Origin: Mucilaginibacter sp.
Lineage (GTDB): Bacteria; Bacteroidota; Bacteroidia; Sphingobacteriales; Sphingobacteriaceae
DNA: 64,000 bases
Direction of reading: 5' to 3'
Assembly (NCBI GenBank): GCA_031292485.1
Contig: JARLHA010000069.1
Span: forward strand, 47,883-111,882
Under the pieces are notes generated by a model, which was not told where the DNA came from, made no database searches, and saw nothing but the letters and a program-made list of their open reading frames with translations. Positions 28,433 to 36,887 of this stretch are shown here, piece by piece (position 1 is the first letter of the stretch; each line of letters opens with the position of its first letter). A program made the translations under genes and the position numbers.

Positions 28433-28549
28433 CCACAAAGGCCACAAAGGAGGCACGGAGGGACACAGAGCCCTTGTCGTTTAAATAATATAATTTCATT
28501 TTATCAACTACTCTACTTTTCTTCTCAGTGCTCTTTGTGCCCTTTGTGT
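28433..28549. repeat. CACAAAGG-type palindromic repeat inside the ABC operon
   Basis: CCACAAAGG words on the left (28433-28468) are complemented by CTTTGTG words on the right (28524-28549). This repeat type is familiar from Bacteroidota intergenic regions. It separates the ATPase and permease genes and may affect their relative expression. Confidence 0.65.
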
Positions 28550-28643
28550 TAAAATCCGACACCATGCCTTTATCTCCTGTTCTTTAATGCTTTACGCTTT
28601 TTTATCGTATTAAAATTCGCCACCAGCCCTTAATCTCCTGTCC
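28549..28643. repeat. 34-bp direct duplication of an ABC gene 3' end
   Basis: Segment 28549-28582 matches 28610-28643 at 28 of 34 bases. The second copy contains the stop codon and last codons of the ATPase gene (28630-29370). The first is a non-coding copy next to the palindromic repeat, so it looks like a duplication linked to the insertion. Confidence 0.6.
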
Positions 28644-29370
28644 GCACCGCTTTCCTGGCCAAATGCAAAAACACCTCATCCATTGAATCTGCCGAATAAT
28701 CCTTCATCAAATTGGCTGGTGTGTCCAGCGCGTCAATCCGGCCGTCAACCATAATGGATACCCGGTTACAATATTCTGCTTCATCCATATAATGGGTGGT
28801 TACAAAAATGGTAATCCCTCTTGCCGATGCTTCGTATATCAGCCCCCAAAACTCCCTGCGCGTTATCGGGTCGACACCGCCGGTTGGCTCATCCAAAAAA
28901 ACAATAGCCGGTTCATGCACGATGGCAATAGAAAAGGCAAGCTTTTGTTTCCACCCGAGCGGCAAGGCTTTTACCAATGTTTTTTCCTGCCCTTCCAGGT
29001 GGAGTTGTTTGATCAGTTGCGCGGTTTTTTCTTTGATCCGATCATTGCTCAACCCGTAAATGCCGCCGTAAAAGCGGATATTCTCACTAATGGTCAGGTC
29101 TTCGTACATCGAAAACTTCTGGCTCATATAACCAATGTTTTTTTTGATCTGCTCGTTTTGTTTATACACATCGAAGCCCGCAACGGTAGCCTGCCCCGAT
29201 GTTGGTAACAATAAACCGCAAAGCATGCGCATCGCCGTAGTTTTCCCGGCGCCGTTAGCCCCCAAAAAGCCGAAGATCTCACCTTTTTCAACCTCAAAGT
29301 TGATGTTGTCCACGGCGATAAAGCTTCCGAACTTTTTTGTCAAATTTTTTGCAGTGATCACTTTTTCCAT
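28630..29370 (-). CDS. ABC exporter ATP-binding protein, second of pair
   Basis: The 246-residue nucleotide-binding domain has Walker A GANGAGKTT, Walker B AIVFLDEPTGGVD and an H-switch in VTTHYMDEAEYC, the drug-exporter (CcmA/NodI/YbhF) class. The signature motif is weak: PLGWKQKLAFS stands where LSGGMKQ is expected. Its upstream partner carries a perfect LSGGMKQ. In YbhF these two domains are fused, whereas here they are separate genes 1 bp apart. Confidence 0.9.
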   Translation of the reverse strand: MEKVITAKNLTKKFGSFIAVDNINFEVEKGEIFGFLGANGAGKTTAMRMLCGLLLPTSGQATVAGFDVYKQNEQIKKNIGYMSQKFSMYEDLTISENIRFYGGIYGLSNDRIKEKTAQLIKQLHLEGQEKTLVKALPLGWKQKLAFSIAIVHEPAIVFLDEPTGGVDPITRREFWGLIYEASARGITIFVTTHYMDEAEYCNRVSIMVDGRIDALDTPANLMKDYSADSMDEVFLHLARKAVRTGD

Positions 29371-29371
29371 C

Positions 29372-30292
29372 TCAATCTTTCATCAATGCCATAAAACAAT
29401 CTTCAATGTTTGGTTTGATGGCCTCTATCTCAATATTGGTAAAATGCCCCCCCTTTGCTATGTTTTCCAGTTTTTGTTTGCTGTTTTCCTGCGTTTTAAA
29501 GACTACGTGATGATATTGCCCGAACGGATAACAACTTTCAACGGCCGGATCATCCTTAATGGCATTCATCAGCTTGTACATTTCATTGGCCTTAATGGCC
29601 CATAAAGGTTTTTCAAACTGGTCAATTACGCCGCCAGGGGTATTTATCGATAGTATTTCGCCTTTTTGTATCAACGCTACCCTATCGCAAAGGCTGGCCT
29701 CATCCATATAGGCGGTGGATACCAGTATGGTAATGCCCTGTAGTTTTAGCCGGTGAAGCATCTCCCAAAACTCCTTGCGCGATACCGCGTCGACACCTGT
29801 TGTTGGTTCATCAAGGAACAAAACAGTTGGCTTGTGGATCAGCGCGCAGCACAGGGCCAGTTTTTGTTTCATACCGCCGGAGAGCTGCCCGGCTTTCCTG
29901 TCTTTAAAGGGTTCAATTTGCTGGTAAATTTCTTTGATCAGGTCGTAGTTTTTTTGGATGCTGGTATTAAAAATAGTAGCGAAAAACTCCAGGTTTTCCT
30001 GCACCGAAAGGTCCTGGTAAAGTGAAAATTTGCCGGGCATATAGCCTATTCGGTTGCGAATCTCCTTATAATCCTTTATCACGTCAAAGCCATCCACCCA
30101 GGCGTTGCCGCTTTCAGCAAGCAGCAGGGTAGTTAATATGCGGAATAATGATGTTTTACCCGCGCCATCGGGGCCAATGATGCCAAAAATTTCACCGCTA
30201 TCAACGGTAAACGAGATGCCTTTCAACGCATCCACCACCGTTTTTTTTACGCGGTATTTTTGAACAATATTTTCTACTACTACGGGCTTCAT
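29372..30292 (-). CDS. ABC exporter ATP-binding protein, first of pair
   Basis: The 306-residue protein has Walker A GPDGAGKTS, signature LSGGMKQKLAL, Walker B VLFLDEPTTGVD and H-switch STAYMDEA (His replaced by Ala-Tyr context), plus a ~70-residue C-terminal extension typical of this subfamily. It pairs with the next ATPase to drive the two ABC-2 permeases. Confidence 0.9.
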   Translation of the reverse strand: MKPVVVENIVQKYRVKKTVVDALKGISFTVDSGEIFGIIGPDGAGKTSLFRILTTLLLAESGNAWVDGFDVIKDYKEIRNRIGYMPGKFSLYQDLSVQENLEFFATIFNTSIQKNYDLIKEIYQQIEPFKDRKAGQLSGGMKQKLALCCALIHKPTVLFLDEPTTGVDAVSRKEFWEMLHRLKLQGITILVSTAYMDEASLCDRVALIQKGEILSINTPGGVIDQFEKPLWAIKANEMYKLMNAIKDDPAVESCYPFGQYHHVVFKTQENSKQKLENIAKGGHFTNIEIEAIKPNIEDCFMALMKD

Positions 30293-30297
30293 ATCTG

Positions 30298-31239
30298 TTA
30301 ATTGAACTTTACTTCGCCGTACATCCCGATCTTCAGGTAGCCATCGTTCTTTACATGGATCTTTATCGCATACACCAGGTTCGCCCGTTCATCTTTTGTC
30401 TGTATAGTTTTTGGCGTAAATTCAGCCTTGTCTGATATAAAGTTGATCACGCCGTCATAGGTCCGGTAACTGCTGGCATCCTTATCAACCAAAACCTTAA
30501 CATGCTGGTTCAATTTTACCTGTGCCAGCTGCGTGCCGGTGATATATGCCCGCAATGTGATTACCGAAAGGTCTCCTATTTTATACAAGGCTTTTCCCGC
30601 TGATGTAACTTCGCCCGCCATTGCATATTTGGTTAGTACGGTGCCATTGATCGGGTTTTTGATATTGGTACGTTTCAGTTGGTCATTGATCTGGGCTACG
30701 GATTTGCTCAACGGTTTTGACTCGCTCAATACGCTGCTGTTTTGGGTGCCGGTGGTGGTTTCCTGTACTTTTATCTGTTGTTCGTTTACCGCGATCTGTT
30801 TTTTTAACACATCAATCTGGTTGTTCCAGTCGTCCAGTTGTTTGGTGGTGGCAGCATCTGCCTTTATCAAACGTTCTGTACGGGCTTTTTCAGAAATCGC
30901 GTTGGCCAGTTGCGTTTTTTGTACTGCAATTTGGTCTTTAAGCATTTGCACCTGCGGCCCTACATCCATTGTTTTTTCATGCAGGGCGCTTATCGAAGCC
31001 TCCACCTGTGCCTTTTGCAACTCAAGCGGAATGGAGTCGATTATTCCAACAATGCTGTCTTTTTTCAGGATGGAACCTTCGTCGACATTTAACGACAGTA
31101 TCTTCCCCGGCACTTCCGCTGATACGATCACTTCATCCACCTCAAATGTGCCAGAAGCATCCGATAAATGATCATTTAAACTACATCCTGTAAATAACAG
31201 GGGCATTATCATGATGTATAAAAATATCCGTGTTTTCAT
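30298..31239 (-). CDS. HlyD/YbhG-type adaptor, lipoprotein
   Basis: The signal ends in a lipobox (MPLLFTGCS), so the adaptor is lipid-anchored rather than membrane-spanning. Domain order is lipoyl half (VSAEVPGKILSLNVDEGS), coiled-coil hairpin (~75-165), second lipoyl half (NPINGTVLTKYAMAGE) and beta-barrel. It links the ABC-2 complex to the TolC protein encoded just upstream (19-bp gap). Confidence 0.9.
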   Translation of the reverse strand: MKTRIFLYIMIMPLLFTGCSLNDHLSDASGTFEVDEVIVSAEVPGKILSLNVDEGSILKKDSIVGIIDSIPLELQKAQVEASISALHEKTMDVGPQVQMLKDQIAVQKTQLANAISEKARTERLIKADAATTKQLDDWNNQIDVLKKQIAVNEQQIKVQETTTGTQNSSVLSESKPLSKSVAQINDQLKRTNIKNPINGTVLTKYAMAGEVTSAGKALYKIGDLSVITLRAYITGTQLAQVKLNQHVKVLVDKDASSYRTYDGVINFISDKAEFTPKTIQTKDERANLVYAIKIHVKNDGYLKIGMYGEVKFN

Positions 31240-31258
31240 GCGTGTAATTTTTTGTTTC

Positions 31259-32578
31259 TTAATTTTTGATATTGCCTATGGTATTCTGGTAACTGTATTG
31301 TGCCTGCAAAAGCTGCATTTGGTGCAGGATCAGGCTTTGCCTTGCCTGGTCCTCATTATTCACCTCGTTAATATAATCGTGCGCGCTTAATACGCCGTTT
31401 TCAAGCTGCGCACTTGCTGCATTTTTAACCGACCGCCGCAGCGCAATGATGGCATCATCATTTTTTACCAGTTGCGTATATTTTTCTATATCGGCATTTT
31501 GCTGTTTTTGGGTGATGCTGGTATTAAACAGGAAGGTTTCTTTTTGTATATCCAGGCTTTTTCGGCTGATGTCAAGTAATTCCCTTTGATTTTTTAAAGT
31601 GTAAAGGCTGCCTAAATTCCAGCTGAGTTTTAACCCGCCGATATAATACCATTGAAAATTATTGCTCAATGGGTTAAGGCCGGGGCGGCCGTATCCTCCC
31701 TGTGCAAAAAAGCCGAAATGCGGCCGCAGTTGCGCACTTAACAGCTTGTCCTGCAGGTCGAACGTTTTTTTCTGGTATTCATACGATAATAATTCGGGCC
31801 TGCTTATGGTTTGGCTTAATTCCGGCCCGGCCGGTTTTTCAAGCACGGTGTTTTCATCCAGCGGACTGTTAATAAATAAGCCAAGCACATCCAGGAAGGC
31901 TTTTTTTGTAGCCAACAGTTCTACTCTTGCCTGTTCGGTTTGTAAAATTTGTGCCGATAGCTCATCCACGCTGCTGCGGTAGGCCGTGCCGTTTGCCACC
32001 AGCGCTTTTGCTTTGTCGATGCCGTTTTGCACATCGGCTTTTAGCAAGTCGTTTTGTTTAAGCTGTTCATTTACCAGCAACGCTCCAAAAAACAACTGGT
32101 TTACGCGGTCGTACAAGGCATATAATTGAACTTCAAGGCTTTGCTGTTGTATGATTTCATTCGCTTCAGCATTTTGTTTTTGGTTGCTGATGACGCCGCC
32201 ATCATAGATAGTCTGGTCCAGCTCACCAAATATTTTATACTGATCCTTGCTGTAATTGGGCAATGTAAAGCCTTTTATGGGGATTGAAAAGGGAAAAGTG
32301 GTTACATTGGATTGATAGGTTGCCTGCCCGTTTACCGAAAATGCAGGCAAATAACCTTTGGCTGCGTTTGAAACCGAGTAATCTTTTGTTTTGATGATCA
32401 AGTCTCTTTGTTTTATAAGCGGGTAATTTTTGCGGGCCAGGTTATAACATTCATTTATGGTTAACGATGCTTGGCCCTTTGCCACAGGCACAAAAAGATT
32501 TGCCACGAGAACCAGGAGCAGAATGCTGAACCATTTTTGATTGACAGGAAATTTCGTTGCCTTAAACACTTTGTTCAT
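31259..32578 (-). CDS. TolC family outer-membrane efflux protein
   Basis: After a signal peptide (~1-36), the 439-residue protein carries the repeated outer-membrane-factor pattern (SLTINECYNLARKNYPLIKQ at the start of the mature chain; HDYINEVNNEDQARQSLILH near the end). It is the second gene of the TetR-led operon, 13 bp after the regulator gene. Confidence 0.9.
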   Translation of the reverse strand: MNKVFKATKFPVNQKWFSILLLVLVANLFVPVAKGQASLTINECYNLARKNYPLIKQRDLIIKTKDYSVSNAAKGYLPAFSVNGQATYQSNVTTFPFSIPIKGFTLPNYSKDQYKIFGELDQTIYDGGVISNQKQNAEANEIIQQQSLEVQLYALYDRVNQLFFGALLVNEQLKQNDLLKADVQNGIDKAKALVANGTAYRSSVDELSAQILQTEQARVELLATKKAFLDVLGLFINSPLDENTVLEKPAGPELSQTISRPELLSYEYQKKTFDLQDKLLSAQLRPHFGFFAQGGYGRPGLNPLSNNFQWYYIGGLKLSWNLGSLYTLKNQRELLDISRKSLDIQKETFLFNTSITQKQQNADIEKYTQLVKNDDAIIALRRSVKNAASAQLENGVLSAHDYINEVNNEDQARQSLILHQMQLLQAQYSYQNTIGNIKN

Positions 32579-32591
32579 TTTGCTAAAAAAA

Positions 32592-33218
32592 TTAAAGGTT
32601 TATTATACTGACGATCCATAACGGGATTAATTTTTTGCGTTCTTCAATTATTTTCTTAAAGTCCTCTTCTTTTAGTATCCCGGTTTTCATTAACAGCGGG
32701 CGCCCTATAAAAGGGAAGACGACCAGGCCAAGTATATTCATCATGATATTGATGGGATGAAACTTAATTTTGCCTTCCGCCTGCAGTTGTTGTAATTGTT
32801 TTGCAAAGTGCGATTCTAAAAAGAGCTTTCCATTGCCCGTCATTTTTGGGAGCATATCTGAACCCGATCTCATTTCGCTTACTACAAATAGCGGCAGTTC
32901 AGGATTTTCCAGCAGCAACTCAAGATAGTTGTCCACAATGCCGCTGATCTTTTCATTCAGCGTGGTCGCATCATTATATATTACAGGCTTTATTTTGTCA
33001 AATAGCTTTTTCATGGTTTCGGCCATAATCAGGTCGAACAGTTTTTCCTTACTCCGGAAGTAGTAATTCACCAGCGCCAGGTTAATATTAGCCTGTGCTG
33101 CAATATCTCTCACCTTGGTTGCCGCATACCCTTTACTGGTAAACACTATCCTTGCAGCATCCATAATCTTTTCCTCCGTTGACGGATCGGCGTTTGTTGT
33201 ATTAGCGGTTTTATCCAT
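32592..33218 (-). CDS. TetR/AcrR family repressor of the exporter operon
   Basis: The N-terminal helix-turn-helix (IMDAARIVFTSKGYAATKV, then INLALVNYYFRSKEKLF) and a ~140-residue ligand-binding domain are typical (208 residues). The ATG at 33218 is preferred over a TTG at 33227, because the predicted transcript start is near 33230. It lies first in the operon with TolC, HlyD, two ATPases and two permeases, and probably represses it through the palindrome at 33259-33274. Confidence 0.9.
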   Translation of the reverse strand: MDKTANTTNADPSTEEKIMDAARIVFTSKGYAATKVRDIAAQANINLALVNYYFRSKEKLFDLIMAETMKKLFDKIKPVIYNDATTLNEKISGIVDNYLELLLENPELPLFVVSEMRSGSDMLPKMTGNGKLFLESHFAKQLQQLQAEGKIKFHPINIMMNILGLVVFPFIGRPLLMKTGILKEEDFKKIIEERKKLIPLWIVSIINL

Positions 33219-33235
33219 GCTGATCAATTTCTGTA

Positions 33236-33274
33236 CAAACGTAAATTAAACAATGCAATTAAACAAATGTTTAA
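33236..33274 (-). promoter_or_regulatory. promoter and probable TetR operator of the exporter operon
   Basis: On the minus strand a perfect Bacteroidota -7 element TACGTTTG (33243-33236) is preceded 20 bp upstream by TTTG. The latter lies inside the palindrome TTAAACA-AA-TGTTTAA (33259-33274). An operator covering the -33 element fits repression by the TetR protein encoded first in the operon. Confidence 0.65.
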
Positions 33275-33307
33275 AACAAAAGTTTAATTTAACTTTGTTG
33301 TTATCTT

Positions 33308-33496
33308 TTAGCATGTTTCACCCGGTGAGGGGAATTCATTCGGGCGCGTTTCAAACGGGTTTTCAACGGGAATACGATTAGGGGCTTCCTTTGGGGCAGC
33401 TGGTTCATTTGGATCAGCCACCGGTTTAATTTCAGGTTCTTTTGCAGGTTCCGGTATCTCAAGCGGTTCGCCTGTTTCCTTTTTATTTGCCATCAT
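33308..33496 (-). CDS. small Pro/Glu-rich hypothetical protein
   Basis: The 61-62-residue protein has no hydrophobic segment and is built of EP, PE and NP units (EPAKEPEIKPVADPNEPAAP), ending FPSPGETC. Such small acidic proline-rich proteins occur in other Bacteroidota. It lies upstream of the TetR promoter in the same direction. Codon pattern and composition support a real gene, but its role is unknown. Confidence 0.6.
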   Translation of the reverse strand: MMANKKETGEPLEIPEPAKEPEIKPVADPNEPAAPKEAPNRIPVENPFETRPNEFPSPGETC

Positions 33497-33808
33497 TAGT
33501 AGATTATGTTCAAAATAACCTTAATAATTTCGATCCTGGTATGATGAGCATCAGCCTGACAGCTGATTTAGATCATATATTTTGCGGAAGAGAAATAGGT
33601 CGAAATAAAAGGTCCGGACGGTTTTTACCAATAAAAATATAACCACCTCCATATTTTACCCCGGCTACGGCATCTATCAGCGTATTTTCTGATAATGATC
33701 ATTTTAGTAAGTGATCATTATCATGGTTTAATATAATATAGATTCCCGAAATTTACGAAGCGCCCCTAATGCTTGGTTTGATTTATTAGCTCTTTAACAA
33801 TTACGCCT
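33497..33808. other. 312-bp gene-free stretch before the stress island
   Basis: The left 190 bp (divergent leader of the small Pro-rich gene) shows nothing notable. The right part carries the tandem-box promoter at 33689-33755. Confidence 0.6.
33689..33755 (+). promoter_or_regulatory. tandem-box promoter 1 (universal stress protein)
   Basis: CTGATAATGATCAT (33689-33702) and GTGATCATTATCAT (33711-33724) are CRP/FNR-type palindromes with centres 22 bp apart. A -7-like GAAATTTA (33748-33755) follows after 23 bp. The two boxes together form a 12-bp perfect inverted repeat. Confidence 0.8.
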
Positions 33809-34657
33809 ATGAAAACCATTGTTGTTATTAACGATTCTTCTGCTGAGGCTGAACATGCTGCTGAATTGGCATTGAGCATTGCTCAAATGGTAAATGCCGA
33901 TTTGCTTATTGCTAATGTTTTTAAAGAAAACACAATGGTAAAAATAGCGGAATATGTTTTAGTTGCAGCCGGGGCTGATAGTAGCGATATGGTTAAAACC
34001 TCCAATAAGCAAAGTCTGCTAAGCAAATTAATGGCACTTAATTGCAGTCATAAAAGTGATTTTACCCCACAGATAAGTGATTTTGATGCCTCTGGTTTTA
34101 CTGAAACCAATATGGCTCAGTTTATCATAAAAAACAATATCTGGATGATGGCAAAGGGTATGAAGGAAAATATAGCGCTAATTACTGAAACCAGGAACTT
34201 TGATATTCAATGCGTTTTAAACCGGGTAATGTGCCCGCTTTTGCTTGTGCCCGCAAAATACCAGTTAAAGGGACTTGAAAGAATAGTTTATATGGCTGAT
34301 CTGAGGTATTGCCAGCTTCCGGTTGTAAAATGTTTGGCCAATATAGCCAGGCCCTGCAACGCTAAATTGCAGATAGCGCATATTTCAATTCAGGGACTTC
34401 CTGATATGGAAGAAAATTATGCCAGGAGTTTTTTTAGCGAGGTGATTGGCGCGGTAGTTAATTATGACCAGTTGTTTTTTAATAATATTAAAGAAAAAGA
34501 TATACAAAAGGTAGTTGACGTAATGATTCATGGCTTAAGTACCGATTTGCTCGTTTTAATCAATCACCAGTTTCATTTCGAACAAATTATCGGAAGATAT
34601 ATCACCGGTCAGCTTCCTGAAAATATTACTGTTCCATTGCTTATTTTTCCGGGTTAA
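33809..34657 (+). CDS. tandem universal stress protein, ATP motif degenerate
   Basis: The 282-residue protein is a two-domain Usp (MKTIVVINDSSAEAEHAAELAL starts the first fold; CPLLLVPAKYQ ends it; RIVYMADLRYC starts the second). The GxxG-9x-G(S/T) ATP-binding loop is absent from both halves: the first reads WMMAKGMKEN..., the second VLINHQFHFEQIIG. It is therefore probably a non-ATP-binding stress protein. It is a paralogue of 46829-47653. The gene stands alone behind tandem-box promoter 1. Confidence 0.85.
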   Translation: MKTIVVINDSSAEAEHAAELALSIAQMVNADLLIANVFKENTMVKIAEYVLVAAGADSSDMVKTSNKQSLLSKLMALNCSHKSDFTPQISDFDASGFTETNMAQFIIKNNIWMMAKGMKENIALITETRNFDIQCVLNRVMCPLLLVPAKYQLKGLERIVYMADLRYCQLPVVKCLANIARPCNAKLQIAHISIQGLPDMEENYARSFFSEVIGAVVNYDQLFFNNIKEKDIQKVVDVMIHGLSTDLLVLINHQFHFEQIIGRYITGQLPENITVPLLIFPG

Positions 34658-34699
34658 AAGGAGTTTATTTTTTTCAATTGCTTATTCCCGGCTGATAAT

Positions 34700-34765
34700 A
34701 TGATCTGCGTCACTAATACAAATGACGGGCATCATTTATATGCAACTGCTATGTGTTCATTTTTG
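34700..34765 (+). promoter_or_regulatory. tandem-box promoter 2 (LOG protein and FixL-like kinase)
   Basis: ATGATCTGCGTCAC (34700-34713) and ATGACGGGCATCAT (34722-34735) have centres 22 bp apart. After exactly 22 bp comes the -7-like CATTTTTG (34758-34765). Confidence 0.85.
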
Positions 34766-34813
34766 TAGTTGCTAATTGTTTGAACAGTTTGATGGTTTCC
34801 CTATAATTTACTA

Positions 34814-35533
34814 ATGAGCAAATCTGAGATTATATTTCTTGATGGCCCGCATTCCCGTTTTAAGGAACTGAAGTTCACTTTTCAAATGATTATTGAGTTT
34901 ATCAAAGGTTTCAGGGGATTGCATTTTATAGGCCCATGTATAACTATTTTTGGCTCTGCCCGCTTTAAAGAAGATCACCCGTATTATCAGCTCACCCGTG
35001 AAGCTGCTGCATCATTTGCAAAACTGGGTTTCACCATTTTAACGGGCGGCGGTCCGGGTTTAATGGAAGCTGCCAACCGGGGCGCCAAAGATGTTGGCGG
35101 CCGTTCCGTGGGATGTAATATAGTGCTGCCAATTGAACAGAAACCCAATCAATACCTTGATAAATGGGTATACGTAAAGCATTTCTTCGTCCGTAAAGTG
35201 CTGCTGGTTAAATATTCATTTGCTTTTGTGGTAATGCCGGGCGGCTTCGGTACCATGGATGAATATTTTGAAGCCTTAATCTTAATTCAAACGCACAAAA
35301 TCGAGAATTTCCCCATAATTATTTTTGGCAAAGAATATCATAAGGAGTTGATCGAACATATCGAAACCATGAAAAGGAATGGCACCATTGGCGAAGTGGA
35401 CACTTGCCTTTACCTGGTTACCGATAGCATTGAGGAAGCCAGGATGCATATAATAGAAAGAAGCGTAAAACAATACGGTTTGAAGCCTGAGAACAAAGTA
35501 ACACCTTTTAAATGGCTATTTGAGCATGAATAA
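34814..35533 (+). CDS. TIGR00730/LOG-family Rossmann protein
   Basis: The 239-residue lysine-decarboxylase-like fold has GGGPGLMEAANRGA and the catalytic-type PGGFGTMDEYFE motif (PGGxGTxxE). Family members hydrolyse nucleoside 5'-monophosphates (phosphoribohydrolase). The natural substrate here is not evident. It is first in an operon with the PAS kinase 41 bp downstream, behind tandem-box promoter 2. Confidence 0.88.
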   Translation: MSKSEIIFLDGPHSRFKELKFTFQMIIEFIKGFRGLHFIGPCITIFGSARFKEDHPYYQLTREAAASFAKLGFTILTGGGPGLMEAANRGAKDVGGRSVGCNIVLPIEQKPNQYLDKWVYVKHFFVRKVLLVKYSFAFVVMPGGFGTMDEYFEALILIQTHKIENFPIIIFGKEYHKELIEHIETMKRNGTIGEVDTCLYLVTDSIEEARMHIIERSVKQYGLKPENKVTPFKWLFEHE

Positions 35534-35573
35534 AATAAATCTGTGTGCAAACTCAAGCTAATTTATAATATAG

Positions 35574-36758
35574 ATGGAGAATAATGACCTTTTAAAAGCT
35601 GTTATTGAAAACGTTGTTGACGGAATTATTATCATTGATGATCATGGGAGCATTTTGACGGCCAACCCTTCAGCCTGTATTTTATTTGGCTATGGTCAGG
35701 ATGAGTTAAATGGGAAAAACATTGGTGTTTTAATGACCGAACACGACAGGCCCCAACACCAGTCGCATATTGATGAGTACAAAAAAACCGGGCAAGCCAG
35801 GATCATTGGCAAGGGCAGAGAAGTTAAAGCGTTAAAAAAGGATGGCTTGGTTTTCCCTGCAAGGCTGGCAGTGAGCGAAGTAAAATATCTTGACAAAATT
35901 TTATTCGCGGGCGTTGTGCACGATCTTAATTTGGAAAAAAAGGCAGAAGAAGAACAGCAGGTATACACAGCTAAACTGGAAGCAATAGTTGAGGAAAGAA
36001 CCGGCTTCCTGAAGAATATTGTAAAAACGCTTGAGCAGGCAAAAGACGAGGTATATAATTCGTTGTTGAAAGAAAAGGAAGTGAACCAGCTAAAGACGCA
36101 ATTTGTTTCTGTGGCATCGCATGAATTTCGCACACCCCTAAGCAGTATCCAGCTTTCCGCATCGCTTATTGAGCAATATTATGATAAATTGAACCGCGAT
36201 AAAGTATTATATCACCTTAATAAGATCAAATCTTCAGTTAATTATATCACCGCTATTTTAAATGACTTTTTATCAGTTGAACGTATTGAATCGGGTAAAT
36301 TGAAAACTGAATTGAAGGAAGTTGATTTGAATGGGTTGATGGACGAAATAGTAATGCAGATGTCTTTGCAGGCCAAGCCTGGCCAGAGAATTAATTATAT
36401 TAAAGATGGGTTCAATGAAAATATAATGGTGGATGATAACCTGTTAAAACACTGTGTTTTTAACCTTATTTCAAATGCAATTAAATATTCAGGCGAAGAT
36501 GGGGTAGTAGAGGTGAAAACATCAAAAAATGAAAAACAGTGTATAATTTCGGTTAAGGATAATGGAATTGGTATTCCGGCCGAGGATCAGGCAAACCTGT
36601 TTGAACCTTTTTTCAGGGCCGGAAATATTGGTACCATACAGGGAACAGGTTTAGGCCTCAATATTGTAAAACGCTATGTGGAATTAATGCATGGGGAAAT
36701 TAGTTTTAAAAGCAACGAAAAGGGAACTACTTTCGAGATCTCTTTACCCGTTGCCTAA
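35574..36758 (+). CDS. soluble PAS sensor histidine kinase, FixL-like haem PAS
   Basis: The PAS domain (~5-125) aligns closely with the FixL haem PAS. H62 falls at the haem-ligand position (H200 of Bradyrhizobium FixL), and R82 in IIGKGR falls at the distal Arg (R220), with the same spacing of 20. A coiled coil (~125-170), H-box with H183 (SHEFRTPLSS) and HATPase_c domain (NLISNAIKYSG, DNGIGIP, GTGLGLNIVKRYVEL) follow. No membrane segment and no adjacent receiver gene. Oxygen or redox sensing is inferred from these residues. The gene is co-transcribed with the LOG gene. Confidence 0.85.
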   Translation: MENNDLLKAVIENVVDGIIIIDDHGSILTANPSACILFGYGQDELNGKNIGVLMTEHDRPQHQSHIDEYKKTGQARIIGKGREVKALKKDGLVFPARLAVSEVKYLDKILFAGVVHDLNLEKKAEEEQQVYTAKLEAIVEERTGFLKNIVKTLEQAKDEVYNSLLKEKEVNQLKTQFVSVASHEFRTPLSSIQLSASLIEQYYDKLNRDKVLYHLNKIKSSVNYITAILNDFLSVERIESGKLKTELKEVDLNGLMDEIVMQMSLQAKPGQRINYIKDGFNENIMVDDNLLKHCVFNLISNAIKYSGEDGVVEVKTSKNEKQCIISVKDNGIGIPAEDQANLFEPFFRAGNIGTIQGTGLGLNIVKRYVELMHGEISFKSNEKGTTFEISLPVA

Positions 36759-36794
36759 AGTGTTTTGGTTGACTGATTCTTTCTTTATTTTTTT

Positions 36795-36860
36795 GTGATG
36801 AACATCACTGATTCACATGACCGCAATCATGGTTTACAACAGTAAACGTTGCCAACTTTA
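36795..36860 (+). promoter_or_regulatory. tandem-box promoter 3 (hsp20)
   Basis: GTGATGAACATCAC (36795-36808) and ATGACCGCAATCAT (36817-36830), both matching RTGAY-N4-ATCAY fully, have centres 22 bp apart. After exactly 22 bp comes the -7-like CAACTTTA (36853-36860). Confidence 0.87.
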
Positions 36861-36871
36861 CTGTTGTAAAC
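36832..36871 (+). promoter_or_regulatory. perfect 15-bp inverted repeat over the hsp20 start region
   Basis: GTTTACAACAGTAAA (36832-36846) and its exact complement (36857-36871). Each arm is itself TTTAC-N4-GTAAA. The right arm overlaps the -7 element and expected transcript start, so it may be a repressor operator or a leader hairpin. Confidence 0.75.
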
Positions 36872-36887
36872 ATTAAATATTACTCCA

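Noticed and set aside
28433..28549. Short spaced CACAAAGG words resembling a CRISPR array
   Set aside because: Units are short, unequal and arranged as a palindrome, with no spacers of constant length and no cas genes.
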